This document shows positions 15,711-18,252 of a stretch of DNA of 18,252 bases, piece after piece. Under the pieces are notes generated by a model that did not search any database, was not told the DNA's origin, and was given only the letters and a program-made list of their open reading frames with translations. The translations under genes were made by a program, and so were the position numbers. Position 1 is the stretch's first letter. The number at the start of each line of letters is the position of its first letter. Origin of the DNA: UBA6770 sp965661115 (GTDB lineage Bacteria > Bacteroidota > Bacteroidia > Flavobacteriales_G > Salibacteraceae); NCBI GenBank assembly GCA_965661115.1, contig CBFICO010000046.1, positions 1 through 18,252 of the forward strand, written 5' to 3'.

Positions 15711-16264
15711 ATTAGGAGTTTTAAAGAAGGTGAAGAGTTTAAAATAAACGCAATAAGTAAAGGCGAATATGTGTAGTATGTTTTTACACAATGCGATTTT
15801 GCTGAAACGGATTTTAGAGGCTACCATTTTGAAAGTTGCACGTTCCTAAATTGCAACCTATCTAATAATAAGTGGAGTGGCGCTCAAGCTCAATTTATCA
15901 GCTTTAAAAACTGCAAAATGCTGGGTAATAGTTTTGAGGGAATAAAGCCTTTTTTACTAGAGCTTCATTTTGAACAAAGCAATTTGAGTTATTCATCATT
16001 TTATTGCTTAAAACTAAAAGGCGCTAAGTTTATTCAATCCGATTTGACTGAATGTGATTTTTCATCGGGAGATTTTTCAGAAAGCTCTTTTGAAGGTAGT
16101 AAATGCTTAGGAGCAATATTCTCAGAAACCAATTTGGAGAAAACAGACTTTAAGTTGCCATTGGCTACTCCATAAATCCATTAACGAATAAAATCAAAAA
16201 TGCCCAATTCAGCGAATCGGGCATTCGTGGTTTATTAAACCAATTTGATATTTCTATCGAGTAA
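15711..16264 (+). pseudogene. Broken pentapeptide-repeat protein gene (in-frame stop, frameshift, no start codon)
   Basis: About 184 codons resemble a Bacteroidota pentapeptide-repeat protein. From 15711 the frame reads RSFKEGEEFK and SKGEYV, meets TAG at 15774-15776, then continues FTQCDFAETDFRGYHFESC and repeats with A(D/N)LxF-like periodicity through LSYSSFYCLKL, SDLTECDFSSGDF, and ETNLEKTDF. At about 16150-16160 the frame slips: the conserved C-terminus continues in another frame as GYSINPLTNKIKNAQF and RGLLNQFDISIE, ending at TAA 16262-16264. Without the slip the product ends early at 16175. No ATG or GTG/TTG start is found at the 5' end, where in-frame stops occur at 15696 and 15708. 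Pentapeptide proteins form a right-handed beta-helix; the role here is unknown. The gene directly follows the broken bestrophin gene. Confidence 0.78.
16187..16225 (-). terminator. Intrinsic terminator of the DUF2752-membrane protein operon
   Basis: On the minus strand, 41 bases after the stop codon of the membrane protein gene, AATGCCC and GGGCATT (16225-16199) form a perfect 7-bp outer stem. An inner ATTC/GAAT pair extends it across one mismatch. It is followed by a T-rich stretch (TTTTTGATTTT) at 16200-16187, as expected for a factor-independent terminator. The element lies inside the C-terminal codons of the convergent pentapeptide pseudogene. Confidence 0.7.
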
Positions 16265-16266
16265 TT

Positions 16267-17055
16267 CTAAGCTTCTTGAATTAGATTATCGTTTTCGCTG
16301 GCGTCTAAATCATCAGTATAAATTTGCTCGTACATTTCGTTGTAAACCAAATAGATGAACGGAAAAGCGAAGAGCATTCCAATACCACAAGTAACAATTA
16401 TAGCAGCCGCTATTCCAATGCCCAGTAGTAAGTTCATAATTAATGCTGGAATAAAGTTTTTACTTATGGTTCTTCTTGATGTTTCCATGGCTGACCAAAA
16501 ATCCATTTTAGCATTTACAATTAAGGGGATAACCAACACGTATGAAATTCCAAAGTATAAAAAGTATACCGCAGCCACAATTATTGCTGCCAAACCACTG
16601 CCCGAGGTTATGCTTTTAAAGTAGCTATCACCCAGTTGTCTAATCATTTCAGGGTCATTGCCACCTGAGGTGATTAAAGCAATAATTTCTTCTATTGGAA
16701 AGGCAAACCCGAATAGAATCAAAAAACCTGGAATAAGAATTGCCAAATAAACCAGTGAGTATAGAAAAATCGGTAAAGCAAAGTTAAACCCGCCAAAAAA
16801 GTCATTGAATTGTGCTCTTCCTTCTTGTTGTCTGCTGGAATAGATAAAAAATCCAGCTGTTAGCATAGATTGAATTACTCCACTAACAATATTTACAAGC
16901 GGTATAAAGCTTACCAATATGCTAATTACCACAAATAAAATGGTTACTCCAATATATGGTCCCATTCCGGCATTGAGCTTTGCCCAAGCGCCTTTAATGT
17001 AACCGTTCATGTCAAAATTGTAGCCCTGCGTATAGGGTTTCGAGAAGTTTTTCAT
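16267..17055 (-). CDS. Polytopic membrane protein of unknown function
   Basis: 262 residues from ATG 17055; an upstream in-frame ATG (17109) lies inside the preceding gene and would add a non-conserved lead, so I reject it. The protein has a polar N-terminus with an N-G-Y-I-K-G-A-W pattern, then about six hydrophobic segments (about 35-58, 59-74, 93-117, 155-181 and a long stretch 203-237 likely holding two). Its tail is acidic (residues 249-257). The segment PLIVNAKMDFWSAMETSRR followed by N-F is typical of YciC/DUF975/DUF4013-like integral membrane proteins, but I cannot place it in one family. No catalytic residues are visible. It begins 10 bp after the DUF2752 gene, in an apparent two-gene operon ending at the terminator at 16187-16225. 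Confidence 0.75.
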   Translation of the reverse strand: MKNFSKPYTQGYNFDMNGYIKGAWAKLNAGMGPYIGVTILFVVISILVSFIPLVNIVSGVIQSMLTAGFFIYSSRQQEGRAQFNDFFGGFNFALPIFLYSLVYLAILIPGFLILFGFAFPIEEIIALITSGGNDPEMIRQLGDSYFKSITSGSGLAAIIVAAVYFLYFGISYVLVIPLIVNAKMDFWSAMETSRRTISKNFIPALIMNLLLGIGIAAAIIVTCGIGMLFAFPFIYLVYNEMYEQIYTDDLDASENDNLIQEA

Positions 17056-17065
17056 AGTGTATAGA

Positions 17066-17377
17066 TTATTGAGTTTGAGTGTTTTTAAATGTTCTAAAAT
17101 CAAGCACAAGTAGGCACAGTAAAATAGCTAGGAATAAAAAAGGTTTGTAATGGTTTAATTTGTTCGAGTTAAAATTTCCGTTTAGAATATCTATGCTCGC
17201 AGTTGTTGTTCCGCAAGCCAAACAACTATGACCTGTGTATTCCTTTACCAAGCAGGAGGGTAGCCAATTAATGAACTCCGCACTATTTAAAGCTAACAGC
17301 ATTAAGCTTGATAACGCAATCAGTAAAATGGATTTTCGATAAAGAATGTATTGCTTCAACGTTATTAATTGAGTCAA
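17066..17377 (-). CDS. DUF2752 family small membrane protein
   Basis: 103 residues from ATG 17377 with two hydrophobic segments (about 17-40 and 79-93). Between them is the DUF2752 signature: a conserved CLACGTTTASIDILNGNF stretch in which C-x-x-C-G-T-T-T precedes a short helix, followed by NHYKPF. The CxxCG motif could bind a metal or form a disulfide at the membrane face, but the family has no established function. It is the first gene of a minus-strand pair with the polytopic membrane protein, and it diverges from the DUF6155 gene across 62 bp. I see no exact TAnnTTTG promoter for it in that gap. Confidence 0.82.
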   Translation of the reverse strand: MTQLITLKQYILYRKSILLIALSSLMLLALNSAEFINWLPSCLVKEYTGHSCLACGTTTASIDILNGNFNSNKLNHYKPFLFLAILLCLLVLDFRTFKNTQTQ

Positions 17378-17439
17378 TAAAACTATAAAAACAACTAATA
17401 CTAGGCGAGTTATATTTTGAGCGCAATATATTTGAGGTT

Positions 17440-17946
17440 ATGAGTAAACGAGCGTTAAAAAAGTATTTACGAGAACTAACAAAAGAACAGCTTGAAGAGC
17501 AATGTATGGATTTATATACGCGTTTTAAGGAAGTAAAAACTTATTACGATTTTGTTTTTAATCCAAACGAAAAAAAGTTGCTTGAAGAAGCCAAAATGAA
17601 AATAGGCTTGGAGTATTATCCTACCGGAAAAAGGCGTCGAGCTAAAATGCGTAGGTCGGTTGCTCAGAAATACATTAAGCACTTTATGCAAATTGGCGTT
17701 GATCCTATGATAATTGGAGCCTTAATGTTTTTCAATATTGAAATAGCACAATCTTATCGAGCAGATAAAATGATTTTAAACCAGGCGTTTTACGTGAGTA
17801 TGCTCAAATCTTTTGAGCAGGCAACTAAATACGTTACGGAGCAAGGTATTGAATTGGATTTTAAAGCGAGGGCCGATTTAATTTGTCGCACCGCAGATGA
17901 GCAGGAGTGGTTTAACAGTGGCGCTTTTTGGGTTCACGCTATTTAA
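17440..17946 (+). CDS. DUF6155 family protein
   Basis: 168 residues from ATG 17440, highly charged, with no signal peptide or membrane segment, so probably cytoplasmic. The N-terminal MSKRALKKYLRELTKEQLEEQ, the KTYYDFVFNPNEKKLLEEAK segment, and the basic KRRRAKMRRSVAQKYIKHF stretch match the Bacteroidota DUF6155 family. The dense Arg/Lys run at about residues 63-75 could suggest nucleic-acid contact, but that is only a guess; function is unknown. A TATATTTG sequence ends 5 bp before the ATG and is too close to be a normal -7 box unless the mRNA is leaderless. It is convergent with the alpha/beta hydrolase gene. Confidence 0.78.
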   Translation: MSKRALKKYLRELTKEQLEEQCMDLYTRFKEVKTYYDFVFNPNEKKLLEEAKMKIGLEYYPTGKRRRAKMRRSVAQKYIKHFMQIGVDPMIIGALMFFNIEIAQSYRADKMILNQAFYVSMLKSFEQATKYVTEQGIELDFKARADLICRTADEQEWFNSGAFWVHAI

Positions 17947-17975
17947 AACTCATTTTCACGCTAACTCAAAAAGGC

Positions 17976-18252
17976 TTAAGCAAGTACTTTATCTTCTGCA
18001 AAAGCCAGGATTCTGTTAATCACTTCTTGGTCGTTCATAATTCTGTTGTGTCCAAGCCCATTGGTAGAAACAAATTCTGCATGCGGTAATAATTCAGCCA
18101 TGCGTTCGGTGTTAAACCACCTTACACGTTTGTCATTTTTATCGTGCATTAAAAGCATAGGTAGTTTAGGTATGTTAGGGGCTATGTGTTCAATAGATAC
18201 CGTGTGAAACTCTCTATCGATTTCTTCTATTACCATTTGCTCCATAATTTGG
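17976..18252 (-). CDS. Alpha/beta hydrolase, C-terminal part (5'-truncated by window)
   Basis: The frame remains open to the window edge, so Met at 18245 is probably internal and the gene continues beyond 18252. The 89-92 visible residues match the C-terminal end of a serine-hydrolase alpha/beta fold: LPMLLMHDKNDKRV holds the catalytic Asp after the strand, and GLGHNRIM holds the catalytic His. The nucleophile Ser (GxSxG) lies outside the window. The substrate cannot be inferred. It ends at TAA 17976-17978, 29 bp from the convergent DUF6155 stop. Confidence 0.85.
   Translation of the reverse strand, partial: QIMEQMVIEEIDREFHTVSIEHIAPNIPKLPMLLMHDKNDKRVRWFNTERMAELLPHAEFVSTNGLGHNRIMNDQEVINRILAFAEDKVLA

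Noticed and set aside
17427..17434. TATATTTG resembling a -7 box before the DUF6155 gene
   Set aside because: It ends 5 bases before the ATG and has no suitably spaced TTG upstream.

Overview
The window looks like the chromosome of a heterotrophic, AT-rich Bacteroidota bacterium, most likely from the Flavobacteriales/Cryomorphales side. The evidence is a gliding-motility-type (type B) C-terminal secretion signal on a repeat adhesin, a type A T9SS tail on a large beta-glucanase, Bacteroidota-restricted families (DUF6702, DUF6155), a Bacteroidota-style ACMSD-like decarboxylase, and promoter boxes of the TTG-N20-TAnnTTTG type. I see no rRNA, tRNA, CRISPR array, insertion sequence or phage gene.

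Layout. 1-2634 (+): the 3' part of a very large surface protein (IgGFc-binding-like domain, PKD-like domain, eight Cys-paired Ig-like repeats, type B sorting domain). 2679-3029 (+): a remnant of a flavoprotein disulfide oxidoreductase that retains only its dimerisation domain. 3033-3524 (-): DUF6702 secreted protein, divergent from an M1 metallopeptidase (3623-5962, +) that is followed 14 bp later by an ACMSD-type amidohydrolase (5977-7008, +). 7019-9070 (-): a SUMF1/FGE-fold secreted protein behind a broken PLP-dependent decarboxylase. 9207-10084 (-): a YdeI/DUF1801 protein behind a small Kunitz/BPTI-type lipoprotein with its own well-formed promoter. 10151-14494 (-): a 1447-residue multidomain GH81 beta-1,3-glucanase exported by T9SS. 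14612-16264 (+): two adjacent broken genes, a bestrophin-like channel and a pentapeptide-repeat protein. 16267-17377 (-): a two-gene membrane operon (DUF2752 and a polytopic protein) ending in an intrinsic terminator. 17440-17946 (+): DUF6155. 17976-18252 (-): the C-terminal end of an alpha/beta hydrolase.

The common theme is secretion and surface activity. The glucanase would degrade beta-1,3-glucans such as laminarin or fungal wall glucan, the M1 peptidase would trim peptides, the adhesin would hold cells to surfaces, and the ACMSD-like enzyme belongs to kynurenine/tryptophan catabolism, although no other pathway gene is present here.

I do not find a convincing new multi-gene system. The two most notable observations are: (i) four decayed genes within 18 kb, three of them carrying in-frame nonsense codons and/or single frameshifts while the flanking protein sequence stays well conserved, which means either recent pseudogenisation or sequence error; and (ii) a bacterial Kunitz-fold lipoprotein with glutamate at the predicted P1 position and shortened C-terminal cysteine spacing.
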